In this document: positions 34,479-45,369 of the stretch, piece by piece
Position numbering within the stretch: the stretch's first letter is position 1
Layout: each line of letters opens with the position of its first letter
Origin: Diphasiastrum complanatum
Taxonomy: Eukaryota; Streptophyta; Lycopodiopsida; Lycopodiales; Lycopodiaceae
DNA: 64,000 nt
Direction: 5' to 3'
Assembly: GCA_029204225.1 (NCBI GenBank)
Contig: CM055101.1
Span: forward strand, 46,239,906 to 46,303,905
The notes under the pieces: generated by a model
What the model saw: the letters and a program-made list of their open reading frames with translations, nothing else
Told to the model about the DNA's origin: nothing
The model's database searches: none
Translations under genes and position numbers: made by a program

Positions 34479-34984
34479 TGTTACTGCCCTAATGAGAGTT
34501 TGTACCATTGGGGGGCTGTCTTGGATGGAGGGGCCAGGCCTAATCTGGATAATAGTCGAGTAGGACCATGGGGTCACTCTCGCATGCGATATACGCATGT
34601 GTGTTGCATCCTAGTATGGGATAGGATGTACATGCATTGTGCTTATGCATGGGTCTTGACTATTATGTTTTAGGGGTACCTACATGCAGTGGACATGCAT
34701 GGGGGATTGGCATGACCAGTTTCCATGTGGATTCAGTGCATGGGCAGGTGGGGTTCGTTATATCTCTATATATATCCTCACCAGTGTCTATGAGGTGTGT
34801 GGCAGAGTCTATGGCCGTTATACGGCCAAACTATGAAACGCTCTTCCTGCGACTTGTCTATCTCTTGGATTGCTCGGGGGCTAAATCAAACGGTCTAGGT
34901 TTGGTTGGGACGATTTTGTTTACTGCAATCCTCTTTGGTGTTCCAGAAAGCTCTACTCGGTTGGGAGTCTTGGGAGACGTTTTA
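34479..34984 (+). repeat. Gypsy LTR L1
   Basis: 506 bases from TGTTACTGCCC to GACGTTTTA. It is followed by TTGGTATCAGAG (34985-34996), a tRNA-Met-type primer site. It shares GTCGAGTAGGACCATGGG and the rest of the text with L4 and L5. It ends in TA and not CA, as do the other copies. Confidence 0.9.
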
Positions 34985-36189
34985 TTGGTATCAGAGTAGC
35001 TAATCGAGATGTTGGAGCGGCAATGAGTAAGGGATGTGCTATGGAATCAAGGGCTCAACAATCAGTTGGTTTTCGATTGATTGGTCGTCATTCAAGTAGG
35101 TGTTCCACCTTCGGTTTGGGTGAACCAATTTAAGAAATTGTTTTTTGATTGTTTGATGGAATTGATTCGACTTTCCATGGTTTGGCATGTAATGAAATTT
35201 TCGGTCTATTGTGGTTTGTTGGTTTCCGATTTGTGAATGGTTTTTTGGTGCAATCCGTGGTTTGCAGAACACTCAGCACCCTTCACCACCATGAAGATGA
35301 ATTACTAGTCGCATGCAAACCACGGGTATAATCTAGAATAGTAAATTCATGGGTTTGCATGACATACATAGGTAGGAAAAAAAAACCTTCTATTGACTAT
35401 ATTTTAATAAGTAATGCAAACTAGATTTTTGGAACTTACTGATTGTTAGTTGAAAAGGGAAATAAGAGCAAACTGGACAGTAGAGTAATGTTTCATTATC
35501 AAGATTTACTGATGCATGTTGTTTGCAAGAGAGTACTGCTTACAGTTCTTCTTTTTGATTTGTCTGCTTTGTGTCTAAAGCTATAAAAATTGTGAATGGA
35601 AGTAGGCATGCAGAATTGTGGGAAAATAGCTATGGATGTGGATTTCATGGCAATATTTTTCCATGCATGCTACCTAGAAATGGGTAATGCTTTTTGAACC
35701 TTTATTCATTGGACAAGCTTGTGTTTGAGGCAGAAGCAACAATGAATAGAAGTAGAGAAAAGATGGGACAACAGTACATGTTGTTTCTGGGATCTCTTTT
35801 CTGCACAAAAAGCTTTGAGAATGAAGCTTGCATGCTGTTAAAAGCAGAAGAGATAGATTTGCATGCTGTGTGCTGGTCTTTCTAACAGATTGTTATAAGG
35901 AAAGCGCCCATCTAGGAGTGTAATCGGTATTGTTGTAGAAAGGCCGCGAGTAGGGCTTGGGCTTGGGCTGTTGCTGCATCAAGGGTTGGGAGGAGGAAGT
36001 TTGAGAGAGAGAGAGAGGGGGGAGGACTTGCTATGAGATGCTATGTCTTGCCCATGGCAACGAAAACTGGAGTTTTTGTTGGTTTTTGCAGTGCATGGTT
36101 TAATTCAATAAGGTTTGTTTGTCCCACTGAATATGGATATTTTTTTTTCTTTGTTAGCATTATTGGCATATTCAGTGTTGTGGGGACAA
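34985..36189 (+). other. Leader of gypsy copy A
   Basis: Begins with the primer site and runs to the start of gag. No gene is seen. It contains GGCCGCGAGTAGGGCTTGGG near 35,940, also found at 53,235, and a short GA tract with a G run at 36,004-36,025. In the other two leader copies this part of the leader carries very long CT tracts. Confidence 0.6.
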
Positions 36190-36988
36190 GAAGTTTAAGT
36201 GGTCGGCAACAGTGGAATCATGGATTAATAGGTGGAACAGTTATTTTAGTCTGCATGGAATACCTGAGGAGAAGCGAATTTCTTCGGTACCAATTTTTTT
36301 GGAAGGAAAAGCCATGTCATGGTGGCGAGACCTTGATCCTAAGCCAGTCACTTGGGATGCTTTTTGGGATGTATTCTTGAAAGCATTTATGACTGTGGAT
36401 GAAAGGGATTCGTATCAGTATTTTGTAGAGCTTAAAATGGGGTCGCGTGACTTGGACACTTACGTCCAGATTTCACGGATCTTTTGACTAAAGTGCCACA
36501 TATTTCAAAAAAGTACGCAGAGTGGCAATTTGTGAATGGGTTGCTAGCAGACTTTCAGAATGAATGCAAGCGCAATTCTTTAAACTCGTTGGAGGATGCA
36601 ATTCAGATCACACATGTGTATGATCAAACGGTGGTAGCTTCTAGGAAACGAGGGCAAGAAAAATGCTCAACAAATTTCCAACCGCGAAAAAAAGTCAAAA
36701 AAGTTTTTTCATGAACTTGAAAGTATGGCTTATCAGAAACCCAAATCAATGAAGAAATCAAAGAAAAAGTCTAAGTCATCAATTATAGATGCCTTCAAAC
36801 AGGGTCTGTGTTTCAATTGTGGCAAGGCGGGCCATATGGCTAAAGAGTGCCCGTTAAAGAACAAGTCTTCATCCAATCTTACGACAGTGGATTTGCCAGC
36901 AGGTAAAATGGAAATTGATGATACTAATAATACTTGTGAATGTCAATTCAATACATTGTCTTTTGGTCCTCACAATTTGTTTCTGTAA
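36190..36988 (+). pseudogene. Gypsy copy A: gag
   Basis: Ty3-type gag (capsid and nucleocapsid). The capsid part reads ESWINRWNSYFSLHGIPEEK and WWRDLDPKPVTWDAFWDVFL; the frame changes near 36,470 and continues from 36,484 (WQFVNGLLADFQNEC), changes again near 36,715, and ends with a nucleocapsid zinc knuckle CFNCGKAGHMAKEC at about 36,810. The beginning overlaps the leader and its ATG is not clear. Two frameshifts make it a pseudogene. Confidence 0.88.
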
Positions 36989-36989
36989 G

Positions 36990-39900
36990 GGGCAAGTTAT
37001 TAGGAAAAGATGTAAATGTATTGTTTGATTCAGGCAGTACTCATAATTTTATTAATTAAACAGGTACCTACCAAGCCAAGTGACCATCATTATATGGTTA
37101 AGCTTGCGTCAGGTGCAGATACTAAAGTTTTTGATGTAATGGTTCCGAAATTGGAGTTGGATCTTTAAGGCCATATTGAGAAGATTAATTTCCATGTTCT
37201 AAACCTGGGCCAATCGGACGTAATTTTAGGCTATGAGTGGTTCTTTAGTAAATCTAACAGTTTGCAAATTGATTTTAAGATGCATGAATTACAACTCATA
37301 AATTCTAGTGGTAAAGTAGTATCCATTTTTGGTGATGATACTGGAACTCAGTTTTTGATGATTACATCGGCGGAATTAATAAAGGAAGGTCACAATTTTG
37401 ATTGGTACTATCTTGTTTTAGAACTTTTGCTTAAGTGGAATTGTTTTTGAGTAGTAATTTCATTGTGAATGATGAAAATTAGTATGGTAATTTAGATCAT
37501 GATCATAAAGAGAAATAGTTGTTAGCAGATTTAAAGCAAAAAATTAGTAATGTTTTTCCTAGTGAACTTCCGCATGGTCTACCTCCGTCTAAGTCAGTAG
37601 ATCATAAGATAGAATTAATTTCGAGTAGTCAACCTATCTTCCAACAACCATATCGTTTAGTCTGAAGGAAGAGAAGGAAGTGACTCGGCAAATTGAGGAG
37701 TATCTTCGAATGGGTCGCATTCGACCTAGTAATTCGCCATGGGGAGTGCCAGTCCTTGTTAAGAATAAGAAAGATGGTACTTTTCGGATGTGCGTAGACT
37801 ACAAGGGGTTAAACAAAGTTACCATTAAGAATAAGTATCCTCTGCCTAGGATGGATGATCTACTTGATCGTTTGGATGGAGCTAGATATTTTACTAAAAT
37901 TGTCTTGCGAACTGGTTATCATCAGACTTGAATCCATCCAGAAGATGTGTCTAAGACGGGTTTTAGGACTAGATTTGGTCATTATGAGTTTTTCGTGTTA
38001 CCATTTGGGTTAACTAACTCTCCGGCCACTTTCTAGCAGATGATGAACGATTTATTTCGTCCGTATCTGGGAAAGTTTGTTGTAGTATTTTTAGATGATA
38101 TACTCATCTATAGTAAAACACTCAAAGAGCATAACAAGCATCTTAGGACTGTCTTGAGGATTTTGAGACAGGAGAAGCTTTATGCTAAAGAGTCGAAGTG
38201 TGAGTTCTTTAAGAAATAATTGTTGTATCTTGGTCATGTCATATCCTAGAAGGGAATTATGATTGATCGGGAAAAGATTAAAATGGTTATAGATTGGCCA
38301 ATTCCTAAAACTGTAAGAGAACTTAAATCTTTTTTGGAGTTTATGATTTTCTTCCGTAGATTCATTTTGGAGTATTCGTTGGTTGTTGCACCTCTTAACA
38401 GTGGGTTGAAGAGGATAATTACTCGAAAGAGTAGGTCAAGTCCACCTCTCATGTGGAATGAGACATTGGATGCAAGTTCTAATAAACTTAAGGAACTAAT
38501 AGTCTCAGCACCAATTTTGATCATAGCGGATCTGGCTAAACCTTTTTTGGCTAAAGTGGATGCTAGTGATTATGCGGTTGGTGCAGTTTTGTTACAAGAG
38601 GGGAGGCCAGTTGCTTTTAAGAGTAAGAAGTTGCTTGATATACACAAACCAGATATAGAACTCAAGAAAAAGAACTTTTTGCAGTTGTGCATGCGTTGAA
38701 GACGTGGAGACACTATTTTTATGGTAGTCAATTTATAGTGTGCTCTGATTACCAACCATTATAGTATTTCTGTAATCAGAAAGTCCTTAGGGGTCAAAAG
38801 GCTCGATGGGCTGAGCTGATGCAAGAATTCAACTTTGATTTGAGATATATTAAAGGATCATCAAATCATGTGGCGGATGCCTTAAATCGAATTGCTGAGG
38901 TGAATGAATTGTCATTCACTGAGATCACTACTGATTTCTATCTTTCATTTCGAGGTCTTTATGAACAAGATTCTCATTTTGGACCTATATGACAAAGGGT
39001 TCTAAATGGCTCTCAATCGAGAACTGATTTACAAGGTGATCAGTTGATTGTGAAAGATAAGAAGGTAGTGGACGATTTTTCCATTCGGGATGGGATTTTA
39101 TTCTGAAAGAGAAAAGTGTGTGTACCATGAATGGATGCATTAAAAAGAAAATTAATTTGAATGTCATGACGCATCTTGTGCTGGGCATCCAAGTATACAT
39201 CGTACTCTAGATTTGGTACGAAGGGACTTTTTTTGGCCAAAGTTGAAACCTTTCGTAGAATCTTATGTGTTGAAATGTGATGAGTGTCAACAGAATAAAG
39301 CAGAGCACTTAAAGGCTAGTGGACTGTTGCATCCATTGGATATTCCTTCTAAATGGTGGGATAGTATTCCAATGGACTTTGTAGTTGGTTTACTGAGGAC
39401 AAATAAACAGAGTGATGCAATTTGGGTATAGTTGATCGGTTAACAAAATTGGTTACGTTTATTCTGATAAAGACTGCAATTAAAGCGTCTGATTTAGCTC
39501 AAGTGTTTGTTTGGCTATATGAGTTGCCATCTACATTGTTAGTGATCACGGGTGTAAGTTTACAGGCCGATTTGGACGATAATGTTTGAAAAGCTTGAGA
39601 CGTCTTTGAGCATGGGCTCGACTGATCATCCGGAATTCGATGGTCAGACCGAGAGGACTAATCAGACAATGGAACAAATGCTTCGTGCATATGTTTTACT
39701 TAGGCAATTTTAGTAAGAAAAGTATCTTCCATTAATTGAGTCTGCTTATAATAGTAGTAAGCATTCGGCTATCGGATGTAGCCCGTTTATGCTTATGTAT
39801 AGATTTCAGCCTAGATCTCCGATAATGGTTGAAACTAAGTCGATTAAAGTTCAGAAAGTAGCGAATTTCTTGTGTGAAATGCAAGAAATGTTACAGTTAG

Positions 39901-40428
39901 CACATGAAAATGTTACAAGTGCCCAGGTTCGAGTAAGACATTTTGCTAATCTGAAAAGATGGCCTTGGGAGTTTCAAGTTGGAGATTGGGTGTATCTTAA
40001 AATTTCGAAGGATTCGAAGGTAATGCGCACTGGAAAGCATTACAAACTGTCTGCTAGGTATAGTGGACCATATAAAATCTTGAAAAAGATTGGATCTTTA
40101 GCTTACTAGTTAGAGTTATCAGAGGGAATCAAAGCTCATCCTGTGTTTTATGTGAGTTGTCTGAAGATGAGTTTACATGAGGGAGATCATGTTGATCCTG
40201 GTACTAATCTAGATTTATTTGAGGACTTTTCTGAGAGGATTCCTTTAGAACCTGAAAAGATTCTTGATACTAGATCCAAGCGATTGCAAAATCGGGATGC
40301 TATTGAGCATCTGGTTCATTGAAAAGGATATTCCGATGATAAGGATTCATGGGAACTAGAAGGTAACCTAAGAAATAGTTTCCCGGGCTTTGAGTTATGA
40401 GGACAGAACTAAAATAAGGGGGGAAGTA
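36990..40428 (+). pseudogene. Gypsy copy A: protease, RT, RNase H, integrase
   Basis: Order protease, RT, RNase H, integrase is that of Ty3-gypsy. Protease active site VLFDSGSTHNFIN at 37,018 is followed by a stop. RT starts at 37,680 ([20 protein letters not shown]), has a stop after YHQT, and carries the catalytic box [12 protein letters not shown] at about 38,085. RNase H has AKVDASDYAVGAVLLQEGRP (38,548). Integrase shows HRTLDLVRRDFFWPKLK and a CDECQQNK zinc-binding pair at 39,270, then stops. The last frame (39,789-40,109) has KVMRTGKHYKLSARYSGPYK, the C-terminal beta domain typical after gypsy integrase. At least seven stops or shifts rule out function. Confidence 0.9.
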
Positions 40429-40783
40429 TGTTACCACCCTAATCAGAGTTTGTACCATTGGGGGGCTGACTTAGACGTAGAGGCCAAGCCTAATTTGAAT
40501 AATAGCTAAGTAGGACCTTAGGCTATGCCTACATGCGGTATAGGCATGTGTGTTGCATCCTAGTATGGGATAGGATGTACATGCACTGTGTCTATGCATG
40601 GGTCTTTGCTATTATGAGTTAGGGGTACCTACATGCAGTGGACATGCATGGGAGTTAGGCATGAGTTGATAGCACGCTTAATTGTGGACTCAGTGCATGG
40701 ACAGACAGGGTGGGTGCTACTCTGTATATACCATCTCCTGTGTCCATAGGATTCATTGAGAGTCTGCGGCCGTTATGCTGTCA
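40429..40783 (+). repeat. Gypsy LTR L2, truncated
   Basis: Starts TGTTACCACCC after a purine-rich AAAATAAGGGGGGAAGTA tract and belongs to the same sub-family as L3 (both have GCTAAGTAGGA and GAGTTGATAGCAC). It ends at about 40,783 where L3 has another 140 bases, so its 3' third is lost. Confidence 0.85.
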
Positions 40784-41026
40784 TGGCGTCAGTGGCAACC
40801 AAATGGGATGATTGCCTTCCTATCCTAGCATTCGATCCAAATAAGCCGATGGTCTTAGAGCAAACCAAAGATCAGTTGTCGATTGCTCGATTGTATATGA
40901 TGGGAGGCTCTTGGGAATCCCACTTCACCTCATGGACAACTTCCAAGTGGATTGCCGGAGCCCACCGTTGTTTCCTACCGCATAATTTGGATTTCAAGAT
41001 TGCACGCCTTGACTTTATGGAGAAGG
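40784..41026 (+). other. Unrecognised open stretch
   Basis: An open frame (about 80 residues, WDDCLPILAFDPNKPMVLEQ, ARLYMMGGSWESHFTSW) fills the gap between the truncated LTR L2 and the next LTR and ends on the TGTGA of that LTR. It looks protein-like but matches no family I know; it may be the 3' end of the internal region of the element whose LTR follows. Confidence 0.3.
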
Positions 41027-41850
41027 TGTGAGAAATTGGCAAAAATCTAGCTTGGTATTTTTTATGATAGAAGTTTGTAAGTGAATCTCACATGTGTGGA
41101 GGATGTTCCCACGTGTGGAGAATCGTAAAGTAAATCAAAATGTTCGATATAGAGGTCTCATAGAATTTCATAGTCAAGCATTTAGGTGTAGGATGTTGAT
41201 AGGGTCAAATTTGGCATAGATGGCAAATTATCTATTTCCACTTGTAATGCCAATATTGAGCCAAAATAGAGCCAAACTTGTGCCAATTAGAGTGTAGACA
41301 AGTATCATGCTTTTGTTTGATGAAGCTTAAGAGGTCCAATAGGATTTAGAGGTGGAACCTTGTGAGGTCCAATAGAAAATTGAGGTGTGCTTGAATATAG
41401 TCCAATAGAATTTAGAGGTGCATGGATCAATGGTCCAATAGGATTAAGAGGTGGCAAAGTGTGATCCAATCATAGTTAAGCATAGTGGTAGCTCATGAAT
41501 CTATTAGTATCATTGTACTCCTCCTTTTGGATCTAATTGATTTTGAGATTGAGTGGATTTTGAGTGTCATTGAATTTCTAGCTTTCTCTCTCTACCCGAG
41601 AGCTCTTGATGGTTTTTCTCTCTCTACTCGAGGAGAGCAGCTTGTTTTTACTTAGAATACTTTTGGAACACTTCCCACATGTGTGAGTGAGAGTTGGAAG
41701 TGATTGAATGCATGTAGTAGTGTGTTTTTGCCATAGAATCAAAGATAGATCTTGAATCTCAATCTAGTCTTGATCTTGGTGCATCTACACACCTTAGGAG
41801 ATCACAAGTACATGTAGTGGACAATCCACACGTGTGAAATTCAACATAAG
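41027..41850 (+). repeat. LTR of TGTGAGAAATG family, copy 2
   Basis: Starts TGTGAGAAATTGGC and follows the same order of blocks as the copy at 30,293: GGTGTAGGATGTTGATAGGG, CCAATAGGATT runs, CTCTCTACCCGAGAGCTC, ACTTCCCACATGTG and a final CACACGTGTG (41827-41836). No internal region of this family follows, so it may be a solo LTR. The 3' end is approximate. Confidence 0.75.
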
Positions 41851-42440
41851 GTGCAGTATCATTTAATTAAGATTCGGCACAAAGCCAATAAAAGTCCCCA
41901 ATAACTGCATATTGCAGGTGTCATAAGTGAGAGGGATTTGGCACCCTGTGTGTGTAAGTCCAACTCGATAACCACATAGTTATTTAATTGATTAGTTAAA
42001 AGTCAATAAAAGGACTTTAGGCCTTTTTGTGGGACTTTTAATGTCGCAGGGCCTAAATGTCAAGTTAGTGAATAAAGTTGGGTTTCCCTCCAATTTTGAT
42101 GGTTCCCACACTTTTTTAAATTTGAATAAAAAGAGAGGCAAGACTGGACCAATAGGGTTCAGAGGCCAAGGTCCTCCTCTCTACTATAAAAAGGGACCAA
42201 CTCGAGTTGCTCATGATGTTCATTTCCTCATTTCAATAAAGCAGATTGGTTCTCTTTAGAAATGGATTGATGAATGTCCTTGCTCTTCCTCTCTTCTCCT
42301 CCATTTCTCATGCTTTCTTTGGATTTTGCTAATTGTTGGATTTGATCATTATTGGGATTGCTATTTCTTATGCTTTTTGTGAGAGAGAAAGGGAGAGAGA
42401 GAAGAGTAAGTTTCTATCATTGTTGTGGTTTTAGGGTTAA
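41851..42440 (+). repeat. Unclassified LTR-like piece with TATA box and AATAAA
   Basis: A CTATAAAAAGGG TATA box at about 42,184 is followed 45-60 bases later by CAATAAAGC. That spacing of promoter and polyadenylation signals is typical of an LTR's U3-R-U5. I found no second copy in the window, so boundaries are open. Confidence 0.4.
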
Positions 42441-43053
42441 TGAAAGTAGGGTTAATGGATGTAGTGTTAATGCTTAGTGTTAATGGATGTAGTGTTAGGT
42501 CCTCCATTCATGTTGAAATATGAACTATACTATCGCTCTCATGGGAACGAACCTACGCATGACAACTAACTCCGTCTCTTTGATGCTAGATTGACTAGAT
42601 CTTGGATTCAGGTTAGGCAAGGAAAGAAACCCACTACACTTATCAGAAATCAAATCAAAAATAACTTAGTTAGGCCATTAACTAGTCTATTTACCTCTCG
42701 TATATCTGGAGCCCCGGATTGCATGATGTACCACTCTAAGAAGTCCTGTATATTGTGGATGGAGAACCATCCACAACTGTGTCCATCATCTTGCTGAGCT
42801 GACTTCAATCACAAAACATATAATGGTTAGTTGTGCACTCTGAAAAAAAAACTAATCAAATTACTTATCAGATACTTGATGAGAAATACTTACTTCTACA
42901 TCAACAATCTCCAAGTGGCTATTTATAGTGGCCCCATCCGGCCTTGGCAAAAATTGCAACATTTTGTTGTACATCACATTCATTTCGGCATGGGTAGAGC
43001 TCAAGGAATTCATCTTTAAACAGATGGGATTAATGATCTCATCTGAATCTTTC
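42441..43053. other. Non-coding stretch
   Basis: No gene or recognisable element. Short repeated phrases (GTTAATGGATGTAGTGTTA near 42,450-42,500) are seen. It abuts the truncated 5' end of gypsy copy B. Confidence 0.4.
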
Positions 43054-45365
43054 CTAAGGGAGATTACATTAGGATATGAGTGGTCCTTGAGTAAATTTGA
43101 TAGTTTGCAAATCAATTTAAAAAAGAATACAGTTTATGGATTCTAGTGGTAAAGTGGTATCCATTTTTGGTGATGATACTGAAACTCATTTTCCGATGGT
43201 TACATCGACGGAATTAATAAAGGAAGCTCACAATTTTGATTGTTGCTATCTTGTTTTAAAATCTTGCTTAAGTGGAATTGTTTCTGAGTCTTCGAATGAG
43301 AATGATAGTACTAAATTAATTATTGATGGTAATTTCATTGTGAATGATGAAAGTCAATATGCTAATTTAGATCATGATCATAAAGAGAAACAATTGTTAG
43401 TAGATTTAAAGCAAGAATTTAGTGATGTTTTTCCTAGTGAACTTCCAGATGGTCTACCTCCATCTAGATTAGTAGATCATAAGATAGAATTAATTCCGGG
43501 TAGTCAACCTATCTTCCGACAACCGTATCGGTTTGGTTTGAAGGAAGAGGAGGAAGTGACTTAGCAAATTGAGGAGTATCTCCGAATGGGTCACATTTGA
43601 CCTAGTAAGTCGCATGGGGAGCGCCGGTCCTTCTTAAAGATAAGAAAGACGATACTTTCCAGATGTGCATAGACTGCAAGGAGTTGAATAAAGTTACCAT
43701 TAAGAATAAGTATCCTCTATCTAGGATGGACGATCTGGTTGATCGTTTGGATGGAGCTAGATATTTTACTAAAATTGGCTTGCGAACTGGTTATCATCAG
43801 ATTCAAATTCATCCAGAAGGTGTGTCTAAGATGGGTTTTAGGACTAGATTTGGTCAGTATGAATTTTTGGTGTTACCGTTTGGATTAACTAACGCTCCGG
43901 CCACTTTCCAGCAGATGATGAACGATTTATTTTGTCCGGATCTGGGAAAGTTTGTTGTAGTGTTTTTAGATGATATACTCATCTATAGTAAAACACTCAA
44001 AGAGCATAAGAAGCATCTTAGGACTATCTTGAGGATTTTGAGACAAGAGAAGCTTTATGCTAAAGAGTCGAAGTGTGAGTTCTTTAAGAAATAGCTATTG
44101 TATCTTGGTCATGTCATATCCTAGAAGGGAATTATGATTGATCGAAAAAAGATTAAAATGGTTATGGATTGGCCAATTCCTAAAAATGTACGAGAACTTA
44201 AATCTTTTTTGGGGTTTATGGTTTTCTTTTGTAGATTCATTTTGGATTATTCGATGATTGCTGCACCTCTTAACAGTGAGTTGAAGGGGGTAATTACTCG
44301 AAAGGGTAGGTCGAGTCCACTTCTATGTGTGGAATGAGACAATTGATACAAGTTCTAATAAACTTAAGGAACTAATAGTCTTCGCACCAATTTTGATCAT
44401 AGCGGATCTGGGTAAATTTTTTTTGGTTAAAGTGGATGCTAGTGATTATGCGGTTGGTGCAGTTCTGTTACAAGAGGGGAGGCCAGTTGCTTTTAAGAGT
44501 AAGAAGTTGTCTAATACACAAACCAGATATACAACTTAGGAGAAAGTACTTTTTGCAGTTGTGCATGCGTTGAAGATTTGGTGACACTATTTATATGATA
44601 GTCAATTTATAGTGTGCTCTAATTACCAACCATTAAAGTATTTCTGTAATCAGAAAGTCGTTAGGGGCCGAAAGGCTCGATGGGCTGAGCTGATGCAAGA
44701 ATTCAACTTTGATTTGAGATATATTAAAGGATCGTCAAATCAAGTGGTGGATGCCTTAAGTCGAATTGCTGAGGTGAATGAATTGTCGTTCACTGAATCA
44801 CTACTGATTTCTATCTTTCATTTGGAGGTCTTTATGAATAAGATTCTTATTTTGGACCTATATGGCAAAGGGTTCTAAATGGCTCTCAATCGAGAACCGA
44901 TTTACAAGGTGATCAGTTGATTGTGAAAGATAAAAAGGTAGTGGACGATTTTTCCATTCGGAATGGGATTTTGTTCCGAAGGGAAAAAGTGTGTGCACCA
45001 TGAATGGATGCATTAAAAAAGAAAATTTTATTTGAATGTCATGACGCACCTTGTGCTGGGCATCTAGGTATACATCGTACTCTAGATTTGGTACAAAGAG
45101 ACTTTTTTTTGCCAAAGTTGAAACCTTTCGTATAACCTTATGTATTGAAATGTGAACAGTGCCAGCAGAATAAAGCAGAGCGCTTAAAGGTTGGTGGACT
45201 GTTGCTTCCATTGGATATTCCTTCTAAATGGTGGGATAGTATTTCAATGGACTTTGTAGTTGGTTTACCGAGGACGAATAACAAAATGATATAATTTGGG
45301 CCATAGTTGATCGGTTAACAAAATTGGCTACGTTTATTCTAATAAAGACTATAGTTAACTTCTGA
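43054..45365 (+). pseudogene. Gypsy copy B: protease to integrase, truncated at both ends
   Basis: Starts within the protease region (GYEWSLSKFDSLQINL), then a long linker (43,136-43,564), a stop in TQIEEY, RT (43,663-44,094, with [12 protein letters not shown]), a stop, RNase H (KVDASDYAVGAVLLQEGRPV) and integrase zinc-binding region (LVQRDFF, CEQCQQNK at 45,150). It ends at about 45,365, in the integrase core. Gag and LTRs are absent. Its 3' end meets copy C tail to tail. Confidence 0.88.
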
Positions 45366-45369
45366 TTTT

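Noticed and set aside
34637-34999. 120-residue frame in LTR L1, with a similar one in L5
   Set aside because: LTR sequence; the frame is not kept in L2 or L3.
38246-38524. 92-residue minus-strand frame
   Set aside because: Antisense to gypsy copy A RNase H region.
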